NCBI GenBank assembly: GCA_964595625.1
Contig: CAZQQU010000012.1
Coordinates: forward strand, 1 to 64,000
Origin: CAZQQU01 sp964595625
GTDB lineage: Bacteria > Bacteroidota > Bacteroidia > Flavobacteriales > Flavobacteriaceae
Direction of reading: 5' to 3'
DNA: 64,000 nucleotides
The notes under the pieces are model-generated. The model saw only the letters and a program-made list of their open reading frames with translations. It was not told the DNA's origin and did no database searches. Position 1 is the stretch's first letter; every line of letters starts with the position of its first letter. This document shows, piece after piece, positions 17,415 through 27,486 of the stretch. Made by a program: the position numbers and the translations under genes.

Positions 17415-20400
17415 TTAACCTACAATATTAACCACCTTACCCGGTACAATAATCACTTTTTTGGGCGTACGACCTTCTAAATAATGCACTGTTTTTTCGT
17501 GTGCCAGAACTATTTTTTCGATTTCTGCAACCGGCATATCCAACGGTAAAACCAAGGTAAATCGCATTTTACCATTGAATGAAATGGGATACTCTTTGGT
17601 ACTTTCAACCAAATATTTTTCGTCAAACACCGGAAAGGGTGCCGTTGAAATACTGGTGGTATGCCCCATTTTTTCCCACAATTCCTCGGCGATATGGGGT
17701 GCATACGGGGATAGTAAAACAGCCAAAGGTTCTAAAACCTCTCGTTGGTTGCACTGAAGTTGTGTTAATTCATTCACACAAATCATAAAAGAAGAAACCG
17801 TGGTATTAAAACTAAACTCCTCGATATCTTGAATTACCTTTTTAATGGTTTTGTGAAGGGATTTGAGTGCTTCTGGAGCCGCCGGCTCGTCGGAGATGTA
17901 AAAAGTTTCGTTCGGACCGTTGTGGTAGAGTTTCCACATTTTTTTTAGAAAAGAATGCACACCCGAAATTCCGGCTGTATTCCAAGGTTTGGCTTGCTCC
18001 AGCGGACCTAAAAACATTTCGTACAAACGCAAGGTATCAGCTCCGTATTCTTCACAAATATCATCTGGATTGACGACGTTGTACTTGGACTTTGACATTT
18101 TTTCGACTTCGCGACCCACAATATATTGGTCATTTTCGTCTAATATGAATTTAACATTCTGGTACTCTTGATATAACGGATGAGCTTGGAATTTTTCTAT
18201 ATCTAACTCATTGGTAACATCATTGATACACGATAAATCAACGTGGATTGGTTGAACATTAAATGTAAATAAAAGTGTAGAATTTGCAGAAGTCATAATT
18301 TCCACTCCATTATCTCTATACCATTTAATACACAAATCAACAATCTCATTATATTCTTTAGTTCCCGCTTTTAATCCTAAAACATTATCAATTAGATTTT
18401 TTGAAACAAGCACCGAATATGGAAACTTATTTGTAAGTTCAATTAAGTTTCCTCCTTTAAACTCTATATTACTTGAATGAGGTGGATATGGCTTTATTCT
18501 ATAAACATAGGCACTCATTCCCAAAATCATCCCTTGGTTGATAAGTTTTTGGAAAGGCTCTTCGGTAGGTGCATACCCTCTGTCTTTTAAGAATTTATTC
18601 CAAAAACGAGCATACAATAAATGACCGGTAGCGTGTTCGCTCCCTCCAATGTATAAATCGACGTTTTGCCAATAATCCAACGCTTCTTGAGAAGCAAATT
18701 CGTTTTCATTATGCGCGTCCATATACCGCATCCAATACCAAGAGGAGCCCGCCCAGCCCGGCATGGTGTTTAACTCCAATGGAAAGACAGTTTTATGATC
18801 GATTTTTGAATTTTCTACCACTTGATTGTTGACTGTATCCCAAGCCCAAACCGAGGCATTGCCCAGTGGGGGTTGTCCGTCTTCGGTAGGTAAATATTTC
18901 GCTACATCCGGTAAACGAATCGGTAAATGTTTGGGAACAATCATTTGGGGCAATCCGTTCACGTAATATACGGGAAAGGGCTCTCCCCAATAGCGCTGTC
19001 GCGAAAATACGGCATCGCGTAGGCGGTAATTAACCTGAGCTTTTCCAGCACCGATTTTTTCTAATTCTTCGATAATTTTGGACGCTGCGGTTTTGTAATC
19101 CATTCCATTTAGGAAATCGGAATTTTTATAGACAAAACCGCTTTTTTCTGTAAAAGCCGCTTCCGAAATATCTTTATCAAAAATGTTTTTTATCTCGATA
19201 CCAAAGTGTTTCGCAAAAGCATAATCGCGCTCATCCCCTGCCGGAACAGCCATTACCGCACCGGTTCCGTACCCGGCCAATACATAATCGCCAATCCAAA
19301 TAGGAATGGGTTGGTGGGTAAACGGATGCACTGCATACGCTCCGGTAAACACTCCCGAAATGGTTTTTACATCGGCCATACGTTCTCTTTCCAAGCGCTT
19401 AGCAGTTGCTTCCACATAAGCCTCCACAGCTGCTTTTTGTTCGGGTGTAGTAATTTGAGCCACCAAATCGTGTTCGGGTGCTAGGGTCATAAAAGATACT
19501 CCGAAAATGGTATCGGGTCGGGTAGTAAACACCTCTAGGGTCGCCTCCGAATTTTGAACTTGGAATGTTACGGTTGCTCCTACCGATTTTCCAATCCAAT
19601 TGCGTTGACTTTCTTTCAAACTTTCAGTCCAATCGATGGTATCTAAGCCTTGTAACAAGCGTTCGGCATAGGCAGAAATACGCATACTCCATTGGGTCAT
19701 TTTCTTCCGAATTACCGGATGTCCTCCCCGTTCTGAAACTCCATTGACAATTTCATCATTAGCTAAAACGGTTCCCAAAGCCGGACACCAGTTGACTTCG
19801 GTTTCGGCCAGATAGGTCAAGCGGTATTTTAATAAAATTCGTTGCTTTTTTTCCTCTGAAAAATTTTTCCATTGTTCGGCAGTAAAGACCTCCGCATCTG
19901 CATCACAAGCTGCTTTTAGGTGAGCATTTCCTTCTTTTTCAAATTTTTGAATCAGCGTACAGATGCTCTCTGCCTGATCGGTTTCTTGATTGTACCAAGA
20001 TTCAAAAAGTTGGATAAAAATCCATTGGGTCCATTGATAATAGTTGGGGTCGGAAGTTCGAACTTCTCTACTCCAATCAAATGAAAATCCAATTTTGTCT
20101 AATTGTTCGCGGTATCTTTTAATATTGGTATCTGTAGTGATAGCAGGATGTTGTCCGGTTTGGATAGCGTATTGTTCAGCCGGTAATCCAAAAGAGTCAT
20201 AGCCCTGTGGGTGCAACACATTAAAGCCTTGATGCCGTTTGTAGCGAGCCACTATGTCGGATGCTATGTAGCCCAGTGGATGTCCCACGTGAAGCCCTGC
20301 TCCAGAAGGATAAGGGAACATATCCAGTACATAGTATTTGGGTTTCTCAGAATTGTTTTCTGCTTTAAAAGTTTGGTTTTCGGCCCAATATTTCTGCCAT

Positions 20401-20432
20401 TTAGCCTCAATCTCTTTAAAATGATACTTCAT
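17415..20432 (-). CDS. leuS: Leucyl-tRNA synthetase with an enlarged insertion
   Basis: LeuRS charges tRNA-Leu. It is a class I enzyme with HVGH at residues 48-51 and KMSKS at 778-782. The CP1 editing domain carries TTRPDTIFG and AVPAGDERD, and a tRNA-binding C-terminus is present. At 1005 residues it is longer than I expect for Flavobacteriaceae. Much of the excess lies between YVYRI (ending at 646) and QPIHVDL (from 727), about 79 residues where I recall about 20-25 in relatives. That segment is markedly AT-rich. Motifs on both sides are intact, so the enzyme should be functional. Confidence 0.96.
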   Translation of the reverse strand: MKYHFKEIEAKWQKYWAENQTFKAENNSEKPKYYVLDMFPYPSGAGLHVGHPLGYIASDIVARYKRHQGFNVLHPQGYDSFGLPAEQYAIQTGQHPAITTDTNIKRYREQLDKIGFSFDWSREVRTSDPNYYQWTQWIFIQLFESWYNQETDQAESICTLIQKFEKEGNAHLKAACDADAEVFTAEQWKNFSEEKKQRILLKYRLTYLAETEVNWCPALGTVLANDEIVNGVSERGGHPVIRKKMTQWSMRISAYAERLLQGLDTIDWTESLKESQRNWIGKSVGATVTFQVQNSEATLEVFTTRPDTIFGVSFMTLAPEHDLVAQITTPEQKAAVEAYVEATAKRLERERMADVKTISGVFTGAYAVHPFTHQPIPIWIGDYVLAGYGTGAVMAVPAGDERDYAFAKHFGIEIKNIFDKDISEAAFTEKSGFVYKNSDFLNGMDYKTAASKIIEELEKIGAGKAQVNYRLRDAVFSRQRYWGEPFPVYYVNGLPQMIVPKHLPIRLPDVAKYLPTEDGQPPLGNASVWAWDTVNNQVVENSKIDHKTVFPLELNTMPGWAGSSWYWMRYMDAHNENEFASQEALDYWQNVDLYIGGSEHATGHLLYARFWNKFLKDRGYAPTEEPFQKLINQGMILGMSAYVYRIKPYPPHSSNIEFKGGNLIELTNKFPYSVLVSKNLIDNVLGLKAGTKEYNEIVDLCIKWYRDNGVEIMTSANSTLLFTFNVQPIHVDLSCINDVTNELDIEKFQAHPLYQEYQNVKFILDENDQYIVGREVEKMSKSKYNVVNPDDICEEYGADTLRLYEMFLGPLEQAKPWNTAGISGVHSFLKKMWKLYHNGPNETFYISDEPAAPEALKSLHKTIKKVIQDIEEFSFNTTVSSFMICVNELTQLQCNQREVLEPLAVLLSPYAPHIAEELWEKMGHTTSISTAPFPVFDEKYLVESTKEYPISFNGKMRFTLVLPLDMPVAEIEKIVLAHEKTVHYLEGRTPKKVIIVPGKVVNIVG

Positions 20433-20458
20433 AACTATAAACCCTTAATTTGGAACTG

Positions 20459-20466
20459 CAAAATTA
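20459..20466 (-). promoter_or_regulatory. -7 box for leuS
   Basis: TAATTTTG on the minus strand fits TAnnTTTG and lies 26 bp before the leuS ATG. No -33 element is evident. Confidence 0.4.
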
Positions 20467-20544
20467 CAGTTATTGCGTGATACTAAAAAACAGAAATGCT
20501 ATAAATAAAAACCCTAGATTGATGACATTAATTACTGCACCAAC

Positions 20545-21402
20545 TTAGGAAACGGGATGTAGTAAAGTCCCGGAATACATAATCCAAATCATAGATACAA
20601 CAGCCAGTATATTGATGGCATATCCAAAAACTTTCATTTGAAAAAGTGTGTAGGGTTTGTCTTTAAAAAACCACGCAATATCCAACACTAACCACAAGGC
20701 AAATAAAGCCAATATACCGGCCAATACCTTTTCATCAAACCAAATTACAAGCAAACAAGTCTCTGCCAAGAGAATCAACAACATCAACCATTTAGAGTTT
20801 TTTCTCCCTAAAACTGTGGCCGTCGTTTTTTTGCCCGCCAAGCGATCGGGTTCTATATCCATAATTTCTCCCGCTATATGAGCTTGAAAAGCAAAGAGTA
20901 CCAAATAGGTAATCGTTTGCCAAGACAAAGGGGAAAGCTGGTTGAGTTGAATACTAAACAAAGCTGCCAACACATATCCCGCCTGAATTAAAATCTCAAA
21001 AGGTGGTCGTTCCTTAACACGGAAGGGTTTACAATTATACACCACATTAATCAGTATCATTAAACTCAGTAAAAAAAGCATCTTACCTCCCCCTAACCAC
21101 CCAAAACAAATCATAAAAGGTAAATTATACATCACGGCTTTCCACGGAACTTGTTGTAGTTGCCTATCAGTTGCTCGCGCTCCGAACAAGTAATTTCCTT
21201 TCCTTAGATTGACTCGATCGGCTTGGCGATCGTTATAATCATTTAAACCATATATCAAGTAATTGAGTGGAAAGGTCACATATAATAAACCCAACCAAAA
21301 AATGGGGCTTTCCCAAAACTCATTTTCCCATGAAAAAGGAACTAGGTAAATCCAAAGTGTAGGAAACCATAATCCGGGACGGGAAATTTTTAAATCAGTC
21401 AT
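20545..21402 (-). CDS. UbiA-family prenyltransferase
   Basis: A 285-residue integral membrane prenyltransferase with about eight helices. The first Asp-rich motif NDxxDxxxD is at residues 54-62 and the second appears as DIEPDRLAGKKTTATVLG. Families with this fold prenylate quinone, haem or carotenoid precursors; the acceptor cannot be deduced here. The neighbours (leuS, a lipoprotein) give no pathway. I chose the ATG at 21402 because the 15 residues before it in the open frame look unlike the family. It could be a carotenoid or lycopene elongase relative. Confidence 0.82.
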   Translation of the reverse strand: MTDLKISRPGLWFPTLWIYLVPFSWENEFWESPIFWLGLLYVTFPLNYLIYGLNDYNDRQADRVNLRKGNYLFGARATDRQLQQVPWKAVMYNLPFMICFGWLGGGKMLFLLSLMILINVVYNCKPFRVKERPPFEILIQAGYVLAALFSIQLNQLSPLSWQTITYLVLFAFQAHIAGEIMDIEPDRLAGKKTTATVLGRKNSKWLMLLILLAETCLLVIWFDEKVLAGILALFALWLVLDIAWFFKDKPYTLFQMKVFGYAINILAVVSMIWIMYSGTLLHPVS

Positions 21403-21665
21403 GGAGGAGTCAGTACAAAATTTTACAAAGTATAATTTTATGGACAAATGAATCTAATATTCATTTTAAAAACAGATTGCCTTTAAAAATAATCAAATGT
21501 ACACGGACTGATTTAAAAAACAAATTTCTAATCTTTTATGCTTGAATCTATAGATTATTAAAAAAATAAACTTATTTATGTTAAAAGTTCCAACTCATTC
21601 AAAAAGTATTACTTTTTTACATACTTTTGCCGGCTTTAACAAAACATTAAACCAAAATTACCATC

Positions 21666-22712
21666 ATGAAAAACCATCTATTAAAAATTTGTTCACTAGC
21701 TGTTTTACTTATAGCTATTTCCTGTAATAAAGACGACGACAATGCAGAAGCTAACGAAGCTCCTACATACAAAATCGTAAATAATGGAAATGGAGGAGTC
21801 AACACTATTAACGATAATCAAGATTACAGTGAACTAGAAGTAGTACAAGCCGTTCCTGCGGTACAAGGTACAGACTATCCACAATCCATTCCTGTTTTGT
21901 TGTTTTTTGACGATAAAATTTATTTACCTTCTTTAGAAAACGGTATCAAAGTTACCCAAGATGGTACCATCATCGGAGGTACTGTATATATTAATGAGGG
22001 AGCAAATGGATACGCAATTATGACTTTTGTTCCTAAAACCCCTTTTACACCGGGTACAACTATTATTTTTGAACTAATAGGGATCCAGGACGACGGTGGT
22101 AACGAAATCCTGAACGGTAGCTACCAATTAAGTTTTTCGGCAAATCAAATCCAAGGAGGAAATTTTGACGGAAACGGAAGTTTCAATACCACGGACGGAG
22201 TACTTTTCTTAGGTGACGGTGCTATTATGACTGGTACACAAGGATGTGTAGTACCGGTTGATGGAAACAGTTTTGCTGCAATCACCACCGGTGACCAACT
22301 CATCTCTTCGGGATCAGCCATTGGGAATGCATCTAGTATTATGATTCTAGGTGCTATCGAAGAGAACATTTCTTCCTTAAGTTTTAGCTACAATTTCTTA
22401 TCTGCTGAATTTGATGAGTATGTAGATAGTCAATTTGACGATTCAGTAATTGTAACTATTGTAGGACCTAATAACGCTCATTCCGAATTTTTAACCAGTG
22501 TAAATACGGTAGGTACTGAAGGAAACAACCAATGTATCGGATTTCCTAATATGCCAGATGCTGGGGATGATTATGCTGGTGCCACCGGTTGGATTAATAA
22601 AACCATCCATTTTGCAGGTGTTGGTTCTCCGGCGTATGTAATTTTTACTGTAACCGACGTAGCCGATACCATTTACTCTTCGGTACTGGCTGTAGACCAA
22701 GTAACTTACTAA
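21666..22712 (+). CDS. Secreted lipoprotein with choice-of-anchor L-like domain
   Basis: A 348-residue lipoprotein. The signal peptide ends IAISC with the lipidated Cys20, followed by an acidic KDDDN stretch, which in Bacteroidota resembles the lipoprotein export signal for surface exposure. An SbsA-like Ig domain (about 60-155) precedes a C-terminal region of the choice-of-anchor L type (about 170-348; FDGNGSFNTTDGVLF, SFSYNFLSAEFDEY). No catalytic motif is seen. It is monocistronic, with a TACTTTTG box at 21622-21629 and a strong terminator after it. Function unknown, possibly adhesive. Confidence 0.8.
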   Translation: MKNHLLKICSLAVLLIAISCNKDDDNAEANEAPTYKIVNNGNGGVNTINDNQDYSELEVVQAVPAVQGTDYPQSIPVLLFFDDKIYLPSLENGIKVTQDGTIIGGTVYINEGANGYAIMTFVPKTPFTPGTTIIFELIGIQDDGGNEILNGSYQLSFSANQIQGGNFDGNGSFNTTDGVLFLGDGAIMTGTQGCVVPVDGNSFAAITTGDQLISSGSAIGNASSIMILGAIEENISSLSFSYNFLSAEFDEYVDSQFDDSVIVTIVGPNNAHSEFLTSVNTVGTEGNNQCIGFPNMPDAGDDYAGATGWINKTIHFAGVGSPAYVIFTVTDVADTIYSSVLAVDQVTY

Positions 22713-22735
22713 TTTACATAAGTAAAAACAGATAT

Positions 22736-22775
22736 AAAACCCGTTAGTTTCCAGGCTAACGGGTTTTATTTTTTT
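22736..22775 (+). terminator. Rho-independent terminator after the lipoprotein gene
   Basis: A perfect 12-bp stem (AAAACCCGTTAG / CTAACGGGTTTT) with an 8-nt loop, followed by T-rich sequence. The A-rich left arm means it may also stop the convergent met operon. Confidence 0.92.
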
Positions 22776-22800
22776 CGCATAAGCAAAAAAAATCTACTTG

Positions 22801-23757
22801 CTAAAACACGGCGGCTGCTATTTTATGGACTACATCACTTTTACCCATGGAATAGTAATGCAACACCGGTATTCCGGCAGCTTTTAACTCTTTGGATTGT
22901 GATACGGCCCACTCCAACCCCACTTGCTGAACGGCTTGATGGTCTTTACATTTTATGATTTCATGCAGCAGAATATCGGGTAAATCTACGTGAAACCGAT
23001 GGGGTATTAAGTTTATTTGATGACGGGTAGTAATCGGTTTAATCCCCGGAATAATAGGTACTTGGATCCCCACTTCTCGACATCTTTTGACAAAGTCAAA
23101 AAACTTTTGATTGTCAAAAAACATTTGAGTAACTATATATGACGCTCCTTTGTCAATTTTCTTTTTTAGAAAATAAATATCGCTCTCTAAATTAGGAGCT
23201 TCGATATGTTTTTCGGGATAAGCCGCAACGCCTATACAAAAATCAGTTGCGGAAGAATTGAGCAACTCTTCATCCAAATACTTTCCCTGATTGAGATTTT
23301 GAATCTGTGCAACCAACTCAGAGGCGTAAGCATGACCTTCTTTTTCAGGTTTGAAATAAATTTCGTTCTTAACGGCATCGCCACGTAGGGCCATCACATT
23401 ATCAATGCCCAAAAAATCTAAGTCAATCAAAAAATTTTCGGTGTCTTCACGAGTAAAACCACCGCATAAGATATGTGGTATGGCATCCACTTGGTATCGA
23501 TTTTGAATAGCTGCACAAATCCCCACGGTACCGGGTCTTTTTTTAACCACTTGTTTTTGAAGCAATCCGTTGTCCAATTCTTTATAAACATACTCTTCCC
23601 GATGGTAGGTAACATCGATAAAGGCAGGTTTAAATTCCAACAAAGGGTCAATATGATCAAAAATGGATTGAATATTCTGTCCTTTGAGTGGTGGTAAAAT
23701 CTCAAAAGAAAACAATGTTTTACCAGCGGCTTGTTGAATATGATCAGTAACTTTCAT
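22801..23757 (-). CDS. metF: 5,10-methylenetetrahydrofolate reductase
   Basis: MetF reduces methylene-THF to methyl-THF, the methyl donor for methionine synthase. It is a 318-residue FAD-binding TIM barrel, typical length. FSFEILPPLKG near residue 16 carries the catalytic Glu. ALRGD and TQMFFDN are family motifs. It is the last gene of the riboswitch-controlled operon, 17 bp after the second metH gene, so methyl donor supply and use are coupled. Confidence 0.95.
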   Translation of the reverse strand: MKVTDHIQQAAGKTLFSFEILPPLKGQNIQSIFDHIDPLLEFKPAFIDVTYHREEYVYKELDNGLLQKQVVKKRPGTVGICAAIQNRYQVDAIPHILCGGFTREDTENFLIDLDFLGIDNVMALRGDAVKNEIYFKPEKEGHAYASELVAQIQNLNQGKYLDEELLNSSATDFCIGVAAYPEKHIEAPNLESDIYFLKKKIDKGASYIVTQMFFDNQKFFDFVKRCREVGIQVPIIPGIKPITTRHQINLIPHRFHVDLPDILLHEIIKCKDHQAVQQVGLEWAVSQSKELKAAGIPVLHYYSMGKSDVVHKIAAAVF

Positions 23758-23781
23758 GGTTAGATAGGCTTGTATAAAATA

Positions 23782-26475
23782 TCAATTTGTTTCGTTTTCG
23801 CTGCAATGAGGTGCCAACCACTTCTGAGCTTCTTGAAAAGAAATTTTTCGACGCTCAGCATACGATTGGAGCTGGTCTCGGGCTATTTTTCCCAACCCAA
23901 AATAGCGGGATTGAGGATGAGCAAAATAATACCCACTCACACTGGCAGCCGGCCACATAGCCATACTGTCGGTCAGTTGCACCCCAATATTCTGCTCCAC
24001 GTCTAAGAGTTTCCAAATGGTTTTTTTCTCCAAATGATCGGGACAGGCCGGGTATCCGGGTGCCGGGCGTATGCCTTTGTATTTTTCAGCTATCAGTTCT
24101 TCGTTACTCCACTGTTCTTGTTGAGCATAACCCCAATATTCTTTCCGCACCCGCTCGTGGATATATTCGGCGAGGGCTTCCGCCAAACGATCCGACAAAG
24201 CTTTAACCATGATAGATTGGTAGTCGTCTAGATCGGCTTCGAATTCTTCGGCTTTTTCTTGAGTTCCAAAACCTGCGCTTACGCAAAAACAGCCTACATA
24301 GTCTGTTAAACCCGAAGTTTTAGGAGCAATTAAATCGGCTAAGGCATGATTGTACACGCCTTCACGAGTCTTGGAGAGTTGTTGGCGCAACGTCAAAAAC
24401 ACGGCTTGAACTTGACCGTCGGGGTCGTACACTTCGATATCATCATCGTTGACTGTATTGGCGGGAAACAAGCCCCATACAGCTTTGGCTGTGAGCCATT
24501 TTTCGTCCATAATTTGTCGTAGCATTTGCTGGGCTTGCTGGTATAAATCCGTGGCCTCAACGCCCACCACCGAATCCTGCAAGAGGTCGGGAAATTTCCC
24601 AAAAAGATTCCAACTCCTAAAAAAAGGAGTCCAGTCAATATACTTTTCAAGTAATTGTAAATCAATGGAATCTAACACCTGTACTCCCAATTGTCGGGGA
24701 ACCGCAATGGAGGTGTTCTCCCAATCAATGGGAAATTTATTGGCTCGGGCTTCTTCGAGCGTACAGAGATTTTTTTGTTTGGCTCGGTCTAAGAACTTAA
24801 CACGAAAATCTTCGTATTCTTGACGAAGTTGATTTTTAAAATCGGTGGGGTTACTCTGCAACAAGCTCCCGACCACGGTGACCGCCCGGGAAGCATCGTT
24901 GATATGTACCACAGTATGATAATGGGGAGCAATTTTTACTGCGGTATGTGCCTTGGATGTAGTGGCCCCACCGATAAGCAAAGGAATTTGAAACCCCTCT
25001 TTTTGCATGGCTTTTGAAAGTGTAACCATTTCGTCTAAAGAAGGAGTAATCAAACCACTCACACCAATGGCATGCACCTGGTGATCTTTGGCTGATTGAA
25101 TAATTTTTTCAGGAGGAACCATCACACCCAAGTCGATAATTTCGTAGTTATTACAACCCAAAACCACACTGACAATGTTTTTTCCAATATCATGCACATC
25201 GCCTTTTACGGTGGCCATCAACACTTTACCAACAGGAGGGGCATATTGGTCTTTTTGCGCCTCGATAAAGGGTTGTAGATAGGCTACCGCTTTTTTCATT
25301 ACCCGAGCTGACTTAACTACCTGCGGTAAAAACATTTTTCCGCTACCAAATAAATCACCTACCACATTCATACCGCTCATTAAATGGTCTTCGATTACCT
25401 GAATAGGTCGCTGAACTTGCACTCGGGCCTCTTCAACATCTTCCAGGATGTAGGTATCAATTCCTTTAACCAAAGCGTGGGTGATGCGTTGTTGTAAATC
25501 TTCCTCCCGCCATTGAAGGGATTGGTTTTTAGGGGAAGTAGCCCCACCATTTTGTACTTTGATTTGTTCAGCATACGTCAAAAGTCGTTCGGTGGCATCT
25601 TCCCGCCGATCAAACAACACATCTTCGACATACTTCAATAAGGTTTTGTCGATATTGTCATAGATTTCAAGCGTTTCGGGATTGACAATGCCCATGGTCA
25701 TTCCATGGCGAATGGCGTGGTATAAAAATGCCGAATTAATCGCTTCGCGTACCACGGAATTTCCCCGAAAGGAAAAAGATACATTGCTAACTCCTCCCGA
25801 AACGTTGACATAGGGCAAATGTTCACGAATCCATTGGGTAGCAAGAAAAAAATCAAGGGCATTGCGCCGGTGTTCTTCCATACCGGTAGCAACCGGAAAG
25901 ATGTTGGGATCAAAAATAATATCTTCTGGAGGGAAATGGGCTTGCTGAAGCAAGAGATCGTAGGAGCGTTTACAGATTTCAATGCGTCGTTCTAAGGTAT
26001 CGGCTTGGCCGTTTTCGTCAAAAGCCATCACCACAATAGCAGCCCCATATTTTTTGATTCGTCGGGCTTGTTGGATGAAAATTTCTTCTCCTTCTTTTAA
26101 ACTGATGGAATTCACCACACACTTGCCTTGCACAACTTGAAGACCGGCTTCTAAAATTTCCCATTTCGAACTATCAATCATCAAAGGAATTCGGGCTATA
26201 TCCGGTTCGGATGCTAGCATATTCAGGAAAGTTACCATAGCCGTTTTACCATCCAACATACCTTCGTCCATATTAACATCCAAAATTTGGGCACCCCCCT
26301 CTACTTGATCGCGAGCTATAGACAAGGCTTCACTAAAATTCCCTGCTTGAATTAAACGTAAAAACAGTTTGGATCCGGTTACATTGGTACGCTCCCCTAT
26401 GTTTACAAAATTCACATCCGGACGGACCACCAATGGCTCTAAACCCGACAGTTTTAAGTAGCGGTTAGTACTCAT
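23782..26475 (-). CDS. metH: Methionine synthase, pterin/cobalamin/activation part
   Basis: The larger part of a split cobalamin-dependent MetH (897 residues from the ATG at 26475; the longer frame uses a TTG). The pterin-binding domain has NIGERTNVTGS near residue 26. A B12-binding helical cap follows at about 330-415. The cobalamin domain has DVHDIG with the lower axial His at about 428. The SAM-binding reactivation domain fills the last 300 residues. With the separate homocysteine-binding gene, which it overlaps by 11 bp, it makes a full enzyme that methylates homocysteine from methyl-THF. Confidence 0.95.
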   Translation of the reverse strand: MSTNRYLKLSGLEPLVVRPDVNFVNIGERTNVTGSKLFLRLIQAGNFSEALSIARDQVEGGAQILDVNMDEGMLDGKTAMVTFLNMLASEPDIARIPLMIDSSKWEILEAGLQVVQGKCVVNSISLKEGEEIFIQQARRIKKYGAAIVVMAFDENGQADTLERRIEICKRSYDLLLQQAHFPPEDIIFDPNIFPVATGMEEHRRNALDFFLATQWIREHLPYVNVSGGVSNVSFSFRGNSVVREAINSAFLYHAIRHGMTMGIVNPETLEIYDNIDKTLLKYVEDVLFDRREDATERLLTYAEQIKVQNGGATSPKNQSLQWREEDLQQRITHALVKGIDTYILEDVEEARVQVQRPIQVIEDHLMSGMNVVGDLFGSGKMFLPQVVKSARVMKKAVAYLQPFIEAQKDQYAPPVGKVLMATVKGDVHDIGKNIVSVVLGCNNYEIIDLGVMVPPEKIIQSAKDHQVHAIGVSGLITPSLDEMVTLSKAMQKEGFQIPLLIGGATTSKAHTAVKIAPHYHTVVHINDASRAVTVVGSLLQSNPTDFKNQLRQEYEDFRVKFLDRAKQKNLCTLEEARANKFPIDWENTSIAVPRQLGVQVLDSIDLQLLEKYIDWTPFFRSWNLFGKFPDLLQDSVVGVEATDLYQQAQQMLRQIMDEKWLTAKAVWGLFPANTVNDDDIEVYDPDGQVQAVFLTLRQQLSKTREGVYNHALADLIAPKTSGLTDYVGCFCVSAGFGTQEKAEEFEADLDDYQSIMVKALSDRLAEALAEYIHERVRKEYWGYAQQEQWSNEELIAEKYKGIRPAPGYPACPDHLEKKTIWKLLDVEQNIGVQLTDSMAMWPAASVSGYYFAHPQSRYFGLGKIARDQLQSYAERRKISFQEAQKWLAPHCSENETN

Positions 26476-27472
26476 GGGCAACTAATTTTCTAGGTGAATA
26501 ATTTCCGACCAAATCCGCCAAATGGCGTATATGTTCAGGACGGGTACCACAGCATCCTCCTACTATATTGATTAGACTTTCTTCCAAATAATCTTGAATC
26601 TGGCGTTGCAGTTGCTGCGGACTTTGTTCGTATTGACCAAAAGCGTTGGGTAAACCGGCGTTGGGATATACAGATACAAAAAATGGAGCCTGTTCGGCCA
26701 GTTGTTTGACATAGGGTTTTAACTGATCCGCACCCAATGCACAATTAAACCCAATGCTTAACAACGGGATATGTGACACCGAAATCAAAAAGGCTTCCAC
26801 CGTCTGACCCGAAAGTGTTCTTCCGGAAGCATCGGTGATAGTCCCCGAAAGCATGATGGGCACCGCCAAAGAGCGCTCTTCCAACACCTCCTGAATAGCA
26901 AATAATGCTGCTTTGGCATTGAGTGTATCAAAAACCGTTTCAACCAACAACAAATCGACTCCTCCGTCTATCAAAGCCTCCACTTGTTCTCTGTAGGCGG
27001 CTTGAAGTTGCACAAAAGTAACAGCCCGATATTCAGGGCGATTAACATCCGGAGAAAGGCTTGCTGTTTTATTAGTTGGTCCGATACTACCCGCCACAAA
27101 ACGAGGTTTCTCGGGAGTTTTCTGAGTATATTCGTCCGCTGCTTGCTGCGCTAATTGAGCCGATTGGTAGTTTAATTCATACACCAAATCCTGCAAGTGG
27201 TAATCGGCCATTGCTATAGAAGTGGCTGAAAAAGTATTGGTTTCTATAATATCCGCACCGGCATCGAGATAAGCCTGATGAATTGTGAGAATCGCTTGAG
27301 GTTGCGTGAGTGATAACAAATCGTTGTTGCCTTGGAGCGAACAAGGATGCACTTTAAATCGCGTCCCCCGATAGTCGGCCTCTGTAAATTGATATTCTTG
27401 TAACATGGTGCCCATGGCTCCGTCAAGCAGCAGTATTCGATTTTCCAGGAGTGTATGAAGGGTTGTTTTCAT
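26465..27472 (-). CDS. metH: Methionine synthase, homocysteine-binding part
   Basis: A 335-residue homocysteine S-methyltransferase domain, equal to the N-terminal module of E. coli MetH. LLDGAMGTMLQ opens it. The zinc-binding cysteines are GFNC and the CC of GGCCGTRPEH. It cannot act without the cobalamin module encoded directly downstream (11-bp overlap), so coupled translation and a 1:1 complex are likely. Split MetH is common in this phylum. Start ATG is at 27472, 14 bp after hom. Confidence 0.94.
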   Translation of the reverse strand: MKTTLHTLLENRILLLDGAMGTMLQEYQFTEADYRGTRFKVHPCSLQGNNDLLSLTQPQAILTIHQAYLDAGADIIETNTFSATSIAMADYHLQDLVYELNYQSAQLAQQAADEYTQKTPEKPRFVAGSIGPTNKTASLSPDVNRPEYRAVTFVQLQAAYREQVEALIDGGVDLLLVETVFDTLNAKAALFAIQEVLEERSLAVPIMLSGTITDASGRTLSGQTVEAFLISVSHIPLLSIGFNCALGADQLKPYVKQLAEQAPFFVSVYPNAGLPNAFGQYEQSPQQLQRQIQDYLEESLINIVGGCCGTRPEHIRHLADLVGNYSPRKLVAHEY

Positions 27473-27486
27473 TTTTTACGAACGTA

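Noticed and set aside
17510..20480. Many open frames on both strands within leuS
   Set aside because: The LeuRS frame is continuous with all motifs; the others are by-products of a long gene.
24449..24823. 124-residue plus-strand frame within metH
   Set aside because: Antisense to the reactivation domain; no start context and no domain.
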